The position numbers were made by a program, and so were the translations under genes. Below, piece after piece: positions 7,691 through 15,747 of a stretch of 35,331 bases of DNA. This DNA is from Pirellula staleyi DSM 6068 (GTDB taxonomy: Bacteria; Planctomycetota; Planctomycetia; Pirellulales; Pirellulaceae). Numbering within the stretch: the first letter of the stretch is position 1; each line of letters starts with the position of its first letter. The notes below the pieces were generated by a model, which was given only the letters and a program-made list of their open reading frames with translations, had not been told where the DNA came from and did not search any database. The stretch lies in the NCBI GenBank assembly GCA_945875845.1, contig CAMCMB010000077.1:1-35331 (forward strand). Reading direction: 5' to 3'.

Positions 7691-7776
7691 AACAGGCTTG
7701 GTGTCTGAACAGGCTTGGTGTCTGAACAGGCTTGGTGTTCTGAACAGGCTTGGTGTTTAGACAGGCTTGGCGTTTA
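7691..7776. repeat. Five tandem copies of a 17-base repeat
   Basis: Units of the form aacaggcttggtgtctg follow each other at about 7691, 7708, 7725, 7743 and 7760. The first two are identical; copy 3 has one inserted base, and copies 4-5 diverge (ending gtttag and gcgttta). The array lies between secG and yicC, ending about 70 bases before the yicC start. It is too short-spaced to be CRISPR. Confidence 0.9.
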
Positions 7777-7847
7777 AAAATCGAGTAAAATCACTTTTCC
7801 GCTGCGGCAGAGCGTTTCCTAACATTTTTCGGGTAGGTATTCATTCG

Positions 7848-8726
7848 TTGTTACTGAGTATGACAGGGCACGGCCAGGCTGCTTCCCGATATGGCGATAT
7901 TGCAATTGATATTGAGATTCGAACGGTTAATAACCGTTTCCTCAAGGTTATTTCCAAAATCTCGGACGTGGCTTCTGCCGTCGAGCCCCAACTCGAAGGG
8001 ATTGTTCGCGAATATTTGAAGCGTGGCAGCATCAGCGTCTCGATTCGCGTGAGTCATTCGGGTCAAAACAATGCGGCGACGGTCAATCAAAGCACGCTAG
8101 AAAACTACATCAACCAGTCAAAATCGATCGCGGAGCGTTTGGGAATTGAGTTCCAATACGACCTCGGTTATCTTCTTGCGTTGCCTGGAGTCTTGGAATC
8201 TGCGCGACAGCACGATGACGAAAATCTTAACGAAATCGTTCGCGAAACGCTCAAAACTGCACTTCAAGACCTCCAAGCTATGCGGCATCGAGAGGGGCAA
8301 GCGATGGCTCGTCAGTTCTTGGTATCCCTGGACCAAATTCAAACGTTCCAAGAACAGATTGAATTGCGAGCCCCGGCCGTGATTGCAGAATACCGGACGA
8401 AGTTGGAGCTTCGTATGCGAACCACACTCGCAAGCTTCGGGCATCAAGCGGACGAATTGGACCTGTTGCGAGAGGTTCTTGTTTTTGCGGACCGTTGCGA
8501 TGTTTCTGAAGAAATTACTCGATTGGCCAGCCACCTCGTTCAGTTTCGAGGCGCCATCGACCAATCGGACAGTCAAGGCCGCCGGCTGGATTTCCTGATC
8601 CAGGAACTTTTCCGCGAGGTCAACACGATTGGCTCAAAAGCCAATGACTCTCAAATTTCACAGTTCGTTGTCTCGATGAAAACGACTATTGAGCAAATGC
8701 GTGAGCTCGTCCAAAATGTGGAGTAA
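7848..8726 (+). CDS. yicC: YicC family endoribonuclease
   Basis: A 292-residue member of the YicC/YloC family, shown in E. coli and Bacillus to be an endoribonuclease. The conserved N-terminus (SMTGHG, then IEIRTVNNRFLK at residues about 23-34) and the C-terminal signature (GRRLDFLIQELFREVNTIGSKAND, about 245-268) are both intact, and the length is normal. The start is TTG 7848, giving MLLSMTGHG, which matches the family's usual four residues before MTG. GGTAGG at 7832-7837 is spaced correctly for it. A start further upstream (7767) would run into the tandem repeat, and ATG 7860 would lack a ribosome site. The gmk gene follows ten bases after the stop. The yicC-gmk-rpoZ-coaBC order is conserved in distant bacteria, so this is a housekeeping operon. 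Confidence 0.92.
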   Translation: MLLSMTGHGQAASRYGDIAIDIEIRTVNNRFLKVISKISDVASAVEPQLEGIVREYLKRGSISVSIRVSHSGQNNAATVNQSTLENYINQSKSIAERLGIEFQYDLGYLLALPGVLESARQHDDENLNEIVRETLKTALQDLQAMRHREGQAMARQFLVSLDQIQTFQEQIELRAPAVIAEYRTKLELRMRTTLASFGHQADELDLLREVLVFADRCDVSEEITRLASHLVQFRGAIDQSDSQGRRLDFLIQELFREVNTIGSKANDSQISQFVVSMKTTIEQMRELVQNVE

Positions 8727-8735
8727 ACTCGTTCT

Positions 8736-9332
8736 ATGACCATTCCAGGCGAACTTGTTATTATTTCTGGCCCTTCGGGTTCAGGCAAATCAACGGTCGT
8801 CCAGAAGCTCTTCCAGCGTTCGGAATTGCCTCTAATGCTCAGTGTTTCGGCTACCACGCGTCCTCCCCGACCCGGCGAGGTGGACGGTCGCGACTACTAC
8901 TTTCTGAGCCATGAAGAATTCCAACGACGCCGAAATGCGGGTGAATTTTTAGAGTGCAGGGAGGTTTTTGGCCGCGGATACTGGTACGGAACGCTTCGGG
9001 AGGCAGTTTCGACTGGCTTAAACGAAGGAAAATGGGTAATCTTGGAGATTGATGTCCAAGGGGCACTTGCCGTCCTGAAAGATCATCCCAAAGCGATCAC
9101 CATCTTTGTTCATCCTGGTTCGATGGCCGAACTCGAAAAACGGCTAAGGAATCGCGGTACGGAGAGCGAGGAATCCATCCAACGACGCTTAAATGTTGCG
9201 GCCGAGGAATTGGCCCTTCGGCATCACTATACTCACGAAGTAATCAATCAAGAGATCAATACCACTGTCCAGCAATTGTGCCAACTGCTTACGCAGTACC
9301 ACGGAGAAAAGATTCCATGCTCGAAGAACTAA
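8736..9332 (+). CDS. gmk: Guanylate kinase
   Basis: Guanylate kinase phosphorylates GMP to GDP with ATP in the cytoplasm. The 198-residue length is normal. The P-loop GPSGSGKST is at residues 12-20; [21 protein letters not shown] (about 37-57) is the GMP-binding segment; [16 protein letters not shown] and [11 protein letters not shown] follow, and [17 protein letters not shown] forms the lid. ATG 8736 has GGAG at 8720-8723, overlapping the end of yicC. The 3' end overlaps the start of the omega-like gene by 16 bases. It sits between yicC and the rpoZ-like gene in the conserved order. Confidence 0.96.
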   Translation: MTIPGELVIISGPSGSGKSTVVQKLFQRSELPLMLSVSATTRPPRPGEVDGRDYYFLSHEEFQRRRNAGEFLECREVFGRGYWYGTLREAVSTGLNEGKWVILEIDVQGALAVLKDHPKAITIFVHPGSMAELEKRLRNRGTESEESIQRRLNVAAEELALRHHYTHEVINQEINTTVQQLCQLLTQYHGEKIPCSKN

Positions 9333-9580
9333 AAGAAGAAGCCATCGTCAACAAAGTGGGTGGTCGATTCAAGCTATCCACGTTGATTCAGAAGCGACTG
9401 GTGCAACTCAATCGCGGCAGCCGGCCTTTGGTGGACATGAATACCGACGATCGAATGGAGGTTGTCATCCAAGAAATCTTGCAAGACAAGATCTTCTTGA
9501 CCACTTCGGGCGAACTCAAGGTTCTTAGTGAAACGGCAGATCTGGGAGATTTGCTCGATTTGGATACCAGCGATTTGTAA
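9317..9580 (+). CDS. rpoZ: RNA polymerase omega subunit-like protein
   Basis: An 87-residue protein whose middle ([28 protein letters not shown], residues about 6-33) matches the conserved N-terminal helices of RNA polymerase omega, including the GxRFxLxxLxxKR core. [11 protein letters not shown] (about 42-52) corresponds to the third helix. Omega helps fold and assemble beta-prime. The acidic tail ([12 protein letters not shown]) is unusual but short. ATG 9317 is chosen because GGAGAAAA at 9303-9308 is well placed; it overlaps the gmk 3' end by 16 bases, so the two are translationally coupled. The position after gmk and before coaBC supports the call. Sequence similarity is moderate, so a search should confirm it. 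Confidence 0.85.
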   Translation: MLEELKEEAIVNKVGGRFKLSTLIQKRLVQLNRGSRPLVDMNTDDRMEVVIQEILQDKIFLTTSGELKVLSETADLGDLLDLDTSDL

Positions 9581-9600
9581 GCATTTAAAGCCTTTCACTG

Positions 9601-10134
9601 ATGAACCATCGCGTTGTTGTCGGAATCTCAGGCGGCATCGCCGCATTCAAATCAGCGGCTATCGTTAGCCGTTTGGCGCAACGCGATTTTGACGTAACGG
9701 TTGTACTGACCGAAGCAGCCCAACAGTTTGTTGGGGCAGCGACCTTTGCAGCACTATGCAATCGTGCTCCGGTGACCAGCGCCTTTGACACTCGTTATCC
9801 ACTCGGACCTCATATCGAGTTAGCCGTGGATTGCAAGCTTCTCATCATTGCACCCGCCACAGCTCACATGCTTGCCAGTTGCGCGCTCGGGACGGCGGAT
9901 TGCCTTCTCTCGACTCTCTATCTCAACATGGACTGCCCAGTCGTGTTCGCGCCCGCCATGAGCACTCCCATGTGGGAAAAGCCGGCCGTGATTCGAAACG
10001 TTAGTCAGTTGAAGTCCGACGGTGCGCATTTTGTTGGGCCCGATTCGGGTTGGCTTTCCTGTCGTCGCACGGGCGCTGGACGAATGTCGGAGCCAGACGA
10101 TGTTATTACGGCTTGCGAACCATTCCTCCAATAA
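9601..10134 (+). CDS. coaC: Phosphopantothenoylcysteine decarboxylase (separate CoaC)
   Basis: This 177-residue FMN flavoprotein decarboxylates phosphopantothenoylcysteine in coenzyme A synthesis. The flavin-binding GISGGIAAFKS is at residues 8-18. The catalytic His sits in LGPHIE at residue 71 (His75 in E. coli Dfp), and the reductase Cys is Cys154 in LSCRRTGAGRMSEP (E. coli Cys158). Two motifs differ from the textbook: the PASANT region reads PATAHM (85-90), and the PxMNxxMW motif reads PAMSTPMW with Ser121 in place of the substrate-binding Asn. In most bacteria coaC and coaB are one fused gene; here CoaB is a separate gene 15 bases downstream. There is no clear Shine-Dalgarno sequence before ATG 9601. 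Confidence 0.88.
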   Translation: MNHRVVVGISGGIAAFKSAAIVSRLAQRDFDVTVVLTEAAQQFVGAATFAALCNRAPVTSAFDTRYPLGPHIELAVDCKLLIIAPATAHMLASCALGTADCLLSTLYLNMDCPVVFAPAMSTPMWEKPAVIRNVSQLKSDGAHFVGPDSGWLSCRRTGAGRMSEPDDVITACEPFLQ

Positions 10135-10149
10135 CTTATTCCAATTTCG

Positions 10150-10788
10150 ATGGCTCGCATTGTTATCACTTCTGGTCCAACTCGCCAATATCTTGACCCG
10201 GTTCGATACTTGACCAACGCATCGAGCGGACGCATGGGTGCTGCCCTTGCCCAAGCGGCCCTCGATCTGGGTCATGTCGTCATCGTAATTAGCGGTCCCG
10301 TCTCAATACGCTATCCGTCTGCAGCCCAAGTGGTCGATGTCGTTACGACCCATGAAATGCTCGATGCCACCAAGTTGGCGTTCGAGAACTCCGATGGATT
10401 GGTCGGTGCCGCTGCCCCCTGCGATTACATGCCAAAACAAGTTGAAACGCACAAACTGAGCAAGACGGGCGATGTGCTGCACCTCGCTTTGCTCGAAACC
10501 CCCGACATCATTGCAACCCTAGGTGCAGCCAAGAGACGGGATCAATGGGTGGTGGGCTTCGCTTTGGAGACCGAAGACATTCGATTTCGAGCCATTGTTA
10601 AGATGTCTCGCAAATGTTGCGATATGATCGTGTCCAATAGTGCTTCCGCTATGAATTCCGATGACAATTCTGTCGAAGTCATCTTGCGAGATGGAACCAT
10701 TCTAGAACAAATCACTGGACCGAAGCCTGTGGTGGCGAGCGGTATCCTTTCGCACATTCAAAAACAATTGATCGAACGAGCGCAATGA
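10150..10788 (+). CDS. coaB: Phosphopantothenate-cysteine ligase (separate CoaB)
   Basis: This 212-residue enzyme joins 4'-phosphopantothenate to cysteine, the step before CoaC. The N-terminal ITSGPTRQYLDPVRYLTNASSGRMG (residues about 5-29) is the conserved start of the CoaB fold with the nucleotide-binding NASSG turn. AAAPCDYMP (about 91-99) and the HKLSKTGD loop (about 104-111) correspond to the active-site region that carries the KxKK-type lysines. ALETPDI, VVGFALETED and DMIVSNSAS follow in the usual order. It is a stand-alone domain, not fused to CoaC. Its stop overlaps the start of the next gene as ATGA, so the deacetylase is coupled to CoA synthesis. No ribosome site is visible, perhaps because of coupling to coaC. 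Confidence 0.9.
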   Translation: MARIVITSGPTRQYLDPVRYLTNASSGRMGAALAQAALDLGHVVIVISGPVSIRYPSAAQVVDVVTTHEMLDATKLAFENSDGLVGAAAPCDYMPKQVETHKLSKTGDVLHLALLETPDIIATLGAAKRRDQWVVGFALETEDIRFRAIVKMSRKCCDMIVSNSASAMNSDDNSVEVILRDGTILEQITGPKPVVASGILSHIQKQLIERAQ

Positions 10789-11522
10789 GTACCGGCCAAC
10801 TGGAATTCCAAAATCTACCTGACGTATCATACCCATTGGATGTATTGGTCGTTGCGCCGCATCCCGATGACGCCGAACTCGGGATGGGGGGTGCAATATG
10901 CAAGATGATTCAGCAAGGGAAACGTGTGGGCGTTGTTGATTTGACCAGTGGCGAACCCACTCCGCATGGAAACCTTGAGATTCGAGCCGCCGAGACGGCA
11001 ATTGCAACAACGGCGCTTGGCCTCGAATGGCGCTACAACCTTGGAATGAAGAATCGATTCTTGGAAGCCACGCTGGAAAACCGCCACCGACTCGCAAGCT
11101 TGTTTCGTTTGACGCGTCCTCGCTGGATCTTTGCACCCTATTGGTCGGATGCGCATCCAGATCATGTTGCCGCCACCGAGCTGATCGAAGCTGCCCGATT
11201 TTGGAGCAAGTTGTCGAAAAGCGATCTGGCGGGTAATCCTTACCATCCCGAACGCATTTACTATTACTACTGTATCCATCTCAAATTGGTTCCGCAGCCG
11301 GCGTTTGTGCTCGATATCTCGGACCACTGGCACGCCAAGGCGGCCTCGGTCGAAGCTTATCAGAGTCAGTTCGTTGCGGGGCGATCCGCTGAACCACCCA
11401 GCTTCGTGGAAAAACTCCGAGAGGAAGCCGCGTTTTGGGGCAAGACAATTGGCGTTCGTTATGGGGAACCGTTCGCTTCCAAAGAACCTATTGGTATGAA
11501 AAACTTCGAGTCGTTGGTCTAA
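10785..11522 (+). CDS. bshB1: PIG-L/LmbE family deacetylase, BshB1-like
   Basis: A 245-residue zinc-dependent N-deacetylase of the PIG-L/LmbE family. The metal motif AHPDD-type is APHPDDAELGMGG (residues 25-37), and the third ligand His is in AHPDHVA (123-129). VVDLTSGEPTPHG, LEIRAAET and YNLGMKNRF resemble BshB1, which deacetylates GlcNAc-malate in bacillithiol synthesis; PYHPERIYYYYCIHLKLVPQPAFVLDISD also fits. Start ATG 10785 overlaps the coaB stop (ATGA). No bshA or bshC is in this window, so bacillithiol synthesis is inferred from one gene only; a role on another GlcNAc conjugate is possible. The coupling to CoaB, another cysteine-using enzyme, fits a thiol theme. Confidence 0.82.
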   Translation: MSTGQLEFQNLPDVSYPLDVLVVAPHPDDAELGMGGAICKMIQQGKRVGVVDLTSGEPTPHGNLEIRAAETAIATTALGLEWRYNLGMKNRFLEATLENRHRLASLFRLTRPRWIFAPYWSDAHPDHVAATELIEAARFWSKLSKSDLAGNPYHPERIYYYYCIHLKLVPQPAFVLDISDHWHAKAASVEAYQSQFVAGRSAEPPSFVEKLREEAAFWGKTIGVRYGEPFASKEPIGMKNFESLV

Positions 11523-11524
11523 AC

Positions 11525-12520
11525 ATGAATTCCGTTCGAACCCCTTGGCTCGCCTTTTCGTTTCTGTTGTTACTCAGTCTGCACGTCGGTTGCCAGAATC
11601 CGAAAACGCCGACAGCTTCGTCGCAGCGTCTCAAGGTGGTAGCAACGACCGGCATGGTTGCAGATTTAGTGCGGCAAATCGGGGGCGAAACCATCGAAGT
11701 CGAACAACTGCTCAGCAGCGGAGTCGACCCACACCTGTATAAGGCCAACACCGACGACGTCCGCGCGATACAATCGGCTGAGTTGGTGTTTTACAATGGT
11801 TTCAAGCTCGAAGGCCGGATGGGCGACTTGCTCGGAAAACAGACCGACGGAATCAAAAAACGCATCGCAATCGCCGAATCCATTCCAAACGAATCCGCCT
11901 TGGGCGATCCTCAGCACGACACAGTGGACCCGCATGTCTGGATGGATGTTGCATTATGGGCATCGACGACCAGGATCATCGAGCGAGAACTAATCGCTCG
12001 GCTACCTGAGCATGCTGCGGACTTTGCCGAACGAGCCAACCAACTGAGAACGCGACTTGCCCGTCTGGATGCGTTGGGTCAAGCGTGGATCGAATCGATC
12101 CCGCGAGAGCAGCGCATCTTGATTACATCGCACGACGCGTTTCGCTATTTCGGAAAACGCTATGGACTACAAGTCGAAGGGATCCAAGGCGTTTCGACCT
12201 CCTCGGAAGCAGGTTTAAGGCGGATTAATGAACTTGTTGATCTACTCGTTCAAAAGAAAGTTCCTTCTGCATTCGTGGAGTCCAGCGTCCCAGAAAAGTC
12301 TGTGAGATCGCTCATCGAAGGTGCTGGACAAAAAGGAGCAACTGTTTCCATTGGTGGCGAGCTCTTCTCCGATGCAATGGGGCCCAAAGGAAGCGATGCC
12401 GACAACTACGAAGGGATGATGATACATAACTTCAAAACAATCGTGACGGCTTTGGGAGGCAATGCTGCAATTCCAGTTGCTTTGGGAGAGGCCTCTCCAA
12501 CGAAAAAACGCAAGGAGTGA
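11525..12520 (+). CDS. Metal ABC transporter substrate-binding lipoprotein (TroA/ZnuA type)
   Basis: A 331-residue periplasmic cluster A-I (TroA/ZnuA) metal-binding protein. An N-terminal hydrophobic stretch ends in LHVGC, a lipobox-like site, so it is probably a lipoprotein. The metal ligands are His70 (DPHLY), His137 (DPHVW), His203 (TSHDAFRYF) and Asp283 (FSDAMG). His rather than Glu at the third position is the TroA/zinc-type set rather than the Mn-type PsaA set. GVSTSSEAG and VESSVPEKS are typical of TroA-like proteins, and there is no His-rich ZnuA loop. Start ATG 11525 lies two bases after the preceding stop; a longer start at 11435 would overlap the deacetylase and remove the signal sequence. 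Zn2+ is the likeliest ligand, but Mn/Fe cannot be excluded. Confidence 0.9.
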   Translation: MNSVRTPWLAFSFLLLLSLHVGCQNPKTPTASSQRLKVVATTGMVADLVRQIGGETIEVEQLLSSGVDPHLYKANTDDVRAIQSAELVFYNGFKLEGRMGDLLGKQTDGIKKRIAIAESIPNESALGDPQHDTVDPHVWMDVALWASTTRIIERELIARLPEHAADFAERANQLRTRLARLDALGQAWIESIPREQRILITSHDAFRYFGKRYGLQVEGIQGVSTSSEAGLRRINELVDLLVQKKVPSAFVESSVPEKSVRSLIEGAGQKGATVSIGGELFSDAMGPKGSDADNYEGMMIHNFKTIVTALGGNAAIPVALGEASPTKKRKE

Positions 12521-12525
12521 CCTTG

Positions 12526-13299
12526 GTGAACTCCACAATACCCTCGATTCGGATCGCTGACCTAACCGTTGCGTATCAACGCAAGCCAGTCCTATGGGAG
12601 ATCAATCTTTCGATCCCTCAAGGATCGCTCGTCGGCTTGGTCGGCCCAAATGGAGCGGGCAAAAGCACGCTTATCAAATCCATAATGGACATGGTGCCTC
12701 GCATCTCAGGGTCCATCGAGATTAATGGAGAGTCATTGGCCAAGCAGCGTTACAATATCGCTTATGTACCGCAACGCGAGTCGGTCGACTGGGATTTCCC
12801 CGCGACGGTTCTCGACGTGGTAACGATGGGCCTATATCGCGAAATCGGTTGGTTTATGCCCGTTCGCAAACAGCACCGCAAGCGTGCCATGGACGCATTG
12901 ACTCTCGTTGGAATCCCTGAGTTAGCCGACCGACAAATTAGTCAGCTCTCAGGCGGTCAACAGCAAAGAACGTTTCTTGCTCGAGCACTTGTGCAATCGG
13001 CCAATATCTTTTTAATGGACGAACCGTTCGCTGCGGTTGACGCGGCCACGGAACAGTCAATTATTCAAGTCTTGCGCGAACAGCAGGCCCAAGGCAAAAC
13101 GATCCTGGTGGTCCATCATGATTTGCACACCGTTCCCGAATACTTTGACCATTTGATTTTGCTCAATGTTCGCGCGGTCGCATGGGGACCTATGCAATCG
13201 ACATTCACACCAGAAAATCTGCGAAGAACCTACGGTGGCCGACTCACGTTGCTCGACGAAGTGACCGAAGCCATGCGGCGTCGCAACGTAGTGAAATAG
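12526..13299 (+). CDS. Metal ABC transporter ATP-binding protein (TroB/ZnuC type)
   Basis: A 257-residue ABC ATPase that would power the uptake of the ion bound by the upstream TroA-like protein. The Walker A GPNGAGKS is at about residues 40-47, the Q-loop [12 protein letters not shown] at about 80-91, the signature LSGGQQQR at about 145-152, Walker B IFLMDEP at about 164-170, and the switch His in VHHDLHT. The DWDFP after the Q-loop is typical of metal-type ABC ATPases. GTG 12526 is chosen because AAGGAG (12512-12517) is eight bases before it; GTG 12517 would overlap that site. TTG 12523 is possible. The ribosome site overlaps the stop region of the preceding gene. No permease gene follows. 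Confidence 0.92.
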   Translation: MNSTIPSIRIADLTVAYQRKPVLWEINLSIPQGSLVGLVGPNGAGKSTLIKSIMDMVPRISGSIEINGESLAKQRYNIAYVPQRESVDWDFPATVLDVVTMGLYREIGWFMPVRKQHRKRAMDALTLVGIPELADRQISQLSGGQQQRTFLARALVQSANIFLMDEPFAAVDAATEQSIIQVLREQQAQGKTILVVHHDLHTVPEYFDHLILLNVRAVAWGPMQSTFTPENLRRTYGGRLTLLDEVTEAMRRRNVVK

Positions 13300-13633
13300 T
13301 TGAGCAGGCTGCTTTTGCCCCTCATGACCTTGCGTCATAGGAAGCAATGTCTGGTCGGCTAACACAATCGCCGTCAGACGGTTCGAGCCCCCTCACTGGC
13401 CTTGTGTGTCGTGGGTCGCTCAAGTTTCTTGCGTTGCGAGCCTAGGGCCAAACGGACCAAGCAATCGTGTACGACGCAAATCGTTCGGCCCCTTCAGGGC
13501 AGCGGCGTTTCTTATTACCACTACCCAGGGCGGCGCTGCGCTCTGCCCTGGGCTACGATATTGCTGCCCCATTCGGGGCGAAAGACGAGGAACCGCTTCG
13601 AGCGCGTTACACGCATGCTGCTGGATCGTTCGG
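13300..13633. other. Gene-free stretch where a permease would be expected; repeat element
   Basis: In TroABC/ZnuABC operons a membrane permease normally follows the ATPase, but no intact gene is here. In one frame (13310-13440) a broken reading LRHRKQCLVG, a stop, then LALCVVG faintly recalls the first helices of such permeases, but the match is too weak to call a pseudogene. From about 13484 to 13579 lies a palindromic repeat island. The opposite strand ends with the EF-hand gene. Confidence 0.5.
13484..13580. repeat. Palindromic interspersed repeat (cccagggc type)
   Basis: It contains a stem cccagggc (13524-13531) / gccctggg (13545-13552) around a 13-base GC-rich loop, and a second stem gcccc (13566-13570) / ggggc (13575-13579), preceded by tcggccccttcagggc. 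This combination resembles a repeat seen many times in planctomycete genomes (remembered, unchecked). It has no coding content. Confidence 0.7.
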
Positions 13634-14389
13634 CTACATGGGCCGACGTGGTCGTTCTGGGGTTTCGGCAGGTCGTCCGCCTTCACCGCGTTGTCCGCCA
13701 GGTCCTCCGCGCCCTTCGCCGCGTGGGGGGCCTTCTCCGCGTGGGGGGCCTTCACCGCGTGGGGGACCTCCGGCATTACCTCCATGCATCTGGACGAAGT
13801 CAGCGATGAACAAAGTGAGTTCATCCTTGCTGAGCTTCCCGTCTTTGTCCGAATCGAATCTCATGGCATGATCGAGCATGCGCTCAGGATTTGGGGAAAA
13901 AGGAGGTGGTCCGCCGGGTCCGCCTTCGCGTCCGCCGGGTCCGCCTTCGCGTGCGCCCGGTCCGCCTTCGCGTGCGCCCGGTCCGCCTTCACGTCCGCCC
14001 GGTCCGCCTTCGCGTCCGCCCGGTCCGCCTTCACGTGCGCCCGGTCCACCTTCGCGTCCGCCGGGTCCCTGCCAACCACCTTGACCGCGTCCTGTAGGTT
14101 TGTATTCCTCCTCGGTAATTTTCCCGTCCTTGTTTTTATCGAGCGACATCAACGCAACGGTTGCATTTTGGAGTTCTTCTGCAGAGATCGTTCCGTCATG
14201 GTCTGCATCCAAGGCTTCGATAATTGGGGAGGGGCGTCCGCCACCAGGACCACCAGGACCACCAGGGCCACCAGGGCCACCAGGGGCACCGCCTGGACCT
14301 CTACCTCTCGGCCCGTCCGGTGGTTGTGCAAACGCGGTAGTCGCGCTTGAGACGATCAGCAATCCAAGTGTCCAATTCCATCGTTTCAT
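13634..14389 (-). CDS. Secreted EF-hand protein with Gly/Pro/Arg-rich repeats
   Basis: A 251-residue exported calcium-binding-type protein. The signal peptide MKRWNWTLGLLIVSSATTAFA is followed by a Gly/Pro-rich stretch. Three EF-hand loops are visible: DADHDGTISAEE (about residues 64-75), DKNKDGKITEEE (about 83-94) and DSDKDGKLSKDE (about 178-189), each with the canonical Asp at 1, 3 and 5 and Glu at 12. Between the second and third are about seven units of an EGGPGGR/EGGPGAR repeat, and the C-terminus has PPRGEG repeats. Start ATG 14389 has GGAGA at 14397-14401. The opposite strand has a long open frame, a by-product of the high-GC repeats. Such EF-hand proteins are common in planctomycetes; the role is unknown, and calcium binding is inferred only from the loops. 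Confidence 0.85.
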   Translation of the reverse strand: MKRWNWTLGLLIVSSATTAFAQPPDGPRGRGPGGAPGGPGGPGGPGGPGGGRPSPIIEALDADHDGTISAEELQNATVALMSLDKNKDGKITEEEYKPTGRGQGGWQGPGGREGGPGAREGGPGGREGGPGGREGGPGAREGGPGAREGGPGGREGGPGGPPPFSPNPERMLDHAMRFDSDKDGKLSKDELTLFIADFVQMHGGNAGGPPRGEGPPRGEGPPRGEGRGGPGGQRGEGGRPAETPERPRRPM

Positions 14390-14452
14390 TTGAAAATCTC
14401 CAAAGGGTTCTATACTAAAACTGAGTACTTCTTTCAACGCTCGTTCGCAGAT

Positions 14453-15649
14453 TTACTCAACCACACGAAACACGTCGTTCTTCTTAAACACGATCGGGCC
14501 ACCGCGGCCGCCGATCGATTCAAATTCGATATGGGTATCCAACAACACGCCCACTGGAGCGTTGCTTGGTACCTCTATCTCGATCGAAACGGTATTGCCA
14601 TCTCGGGTTATCGTCTTGGCCTCAAATGGACCGATCTGTGCCCAGTTCGGTTTGGAACTGGGCAATGGCCTTCGAAGAGCTTTGGCAGGATCCAGGTCGA
14701 ATTGGACCGTATGCGTCTTGCCTCGTGATGCTGTACCTGGTCGTACAGAAACGATCACTTTGTCCATTCGGTTTTCGCCTTCTTGTGTGTTGTCAACAAG
14801 TGCACCGACTCCACCTCGCCTGGGTCCTCGATTGTTGCTAGGTTCGACGACACCCGCGTATCCACCCAGGATATAGGGAAAGCGACCGGGAGTAACGTGA
14901 TAGTGAAATCCACGCGAGTCGTCGCTGTGTCCGTTGCAAACATCGAGAGCTTGTGTTCCGCTGAGATCCTTGGCAAACACACCGTCGGATTCGTATGGGC
15001 CATAGAGTGGGAAACCGTCAAAGGCAAATCCAATGACAGGGGAATGTTGCTTGCCATCGTCTTGGAACGGAGAACGCACACAGGCAGGATACTTGTGATA
15101 ATGATAGACACCTGTTTGCTGAGGATGCCCGCAACAAGAATCCAGCCAAACTTCGGAGTAGCCCGCAACTGCGTTCATCCCCTCCATCTCAAACGGATTG
15201 AAAAACACGACGCCATTGAGAGCCGTTCCGATGGGTCCCATCGGTAGTCGCGTTATTTGGTCAGCCAGTTTTGGTTCAAGCGGCAATCGAAACGTAAAGT
15301 TTTGAACGCGAATGGAATTCGGGTTCCCACTGTTGGGATACACTGCTGTTGGATGGTTCGGGTAGCCTTGACTTTCCATGATCAGGAATTGTTTGTCATG
15401 ACTTAAGCGAACGTTTTCGATACCGTCTTTGTTCGAGTCCTTGGCATGATACGAGAACAAGTCAACGTACTGATTTCCGTCGCGGTAATAGTAAACAGGC
15501 GATTCCCCTTCTTTGACAAACCAACGGCCACCGATCGGTTTTAGATCGCCAGGGGGATCGACAGTCCATGCGCAATTTAAAAAACAGGTCGTGAGCCAGG
15601 TTGTGAATAGAATCGACCACGCGAGATGAAGCTTGCTGTGTTGTGCCAT
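14453..15649 (-). CDS. YHYH domain exported protein
   Basis: A 398-residue secreted protein containing the YHYH domain. The hydrophobic N-terminus (LHLAWSILFTTWLTTCFLNCAWTV) is a signal sequence, possibly a lipoprotein given the Cys residues. The domain runs from about residue 60 to 310: PLEPKLADQITRLPMGPIGTALNGVVFFNPFEMEG, then DSCCGHPQQTGVYHYHKYPACV, VIGFAFDGFPLYGPYES, DVCNGHSDD and GFHYHVTPGRFPYILGGY. The paired YHYH/FHYH motifs and the Cys pairs suggest a metal-binding site. An extra C-terminal beta domain of about 90 residues follows (DKVIVSVRPGTASRGKTHTVQFDL on). The start is ATG 15649; the longer frame from 15799 overlaps the kinase gene. It lies about 60 bases before the EF-hand gene. 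Function is unknown. Confidence 0.85.
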   Translation of the reverse strand: MAQHSKLHLAWSILFTTWLTTCFLNCAWTVDPPGDLKPIGGRWFVKEGESPVYYYRDGNQYVDLFSYHAKDSNKDGIENVRLSHDKQFLIMESQGYPNHPTAVYPNSGNPNSIRVQNFTFRLPLEPKLADQITRLPMGPIGTALNGVVFFNPFEMEGMNAVAGYSEVWLDSCCGHPQQTGVYHYHKYPACVRSPFQDDGKQHSPVIGFAFDGFPLYGPYESDGVFAKDLSGTQALDVCNGHSDDSRGFHYHVTPGRFPYILGGYAGVVEPSNNRGPRRGGVGALVDNTQEGENRMDKVIVSVRPGTASRGKTHTVQFDLDPAKALRRPLPSSKPNWAQIGPFEAKTITRDGNTVSIEIEVPSNAPVGVLLDTHIEFESIGGRGGPIVFKKNDVFRVVE

Positions 15650-15747
15650 TCGAAAACTCTTGCGATAGAAAGCCGTATGGGAAGTCCATTTGGAAGAGGC
15701 TATCATACTATGCCAACCTGAACCCAAGATTAAGGCCAGCGGCTTAT

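Noticed and set aside
7691-7776. Possible CRISPR array
   Set aside because: The units are 17 bases and directly abutting, with no spacers and no cas genes in the window.
13310-13440. Permease pseudogene after the ABC ATPase
   Set aside because: The resemblance is only a few residues with a stop inside; too weak to annotate, and kept as a finding to test.
13406-14350. Long plus-strand open frame opposite the EF-hand gene
   Set aside because: It is the shadow of the Gly/Pro repeats of the minus-strand gene, which has a signal peptide, three EF-hands and a ribosome site.
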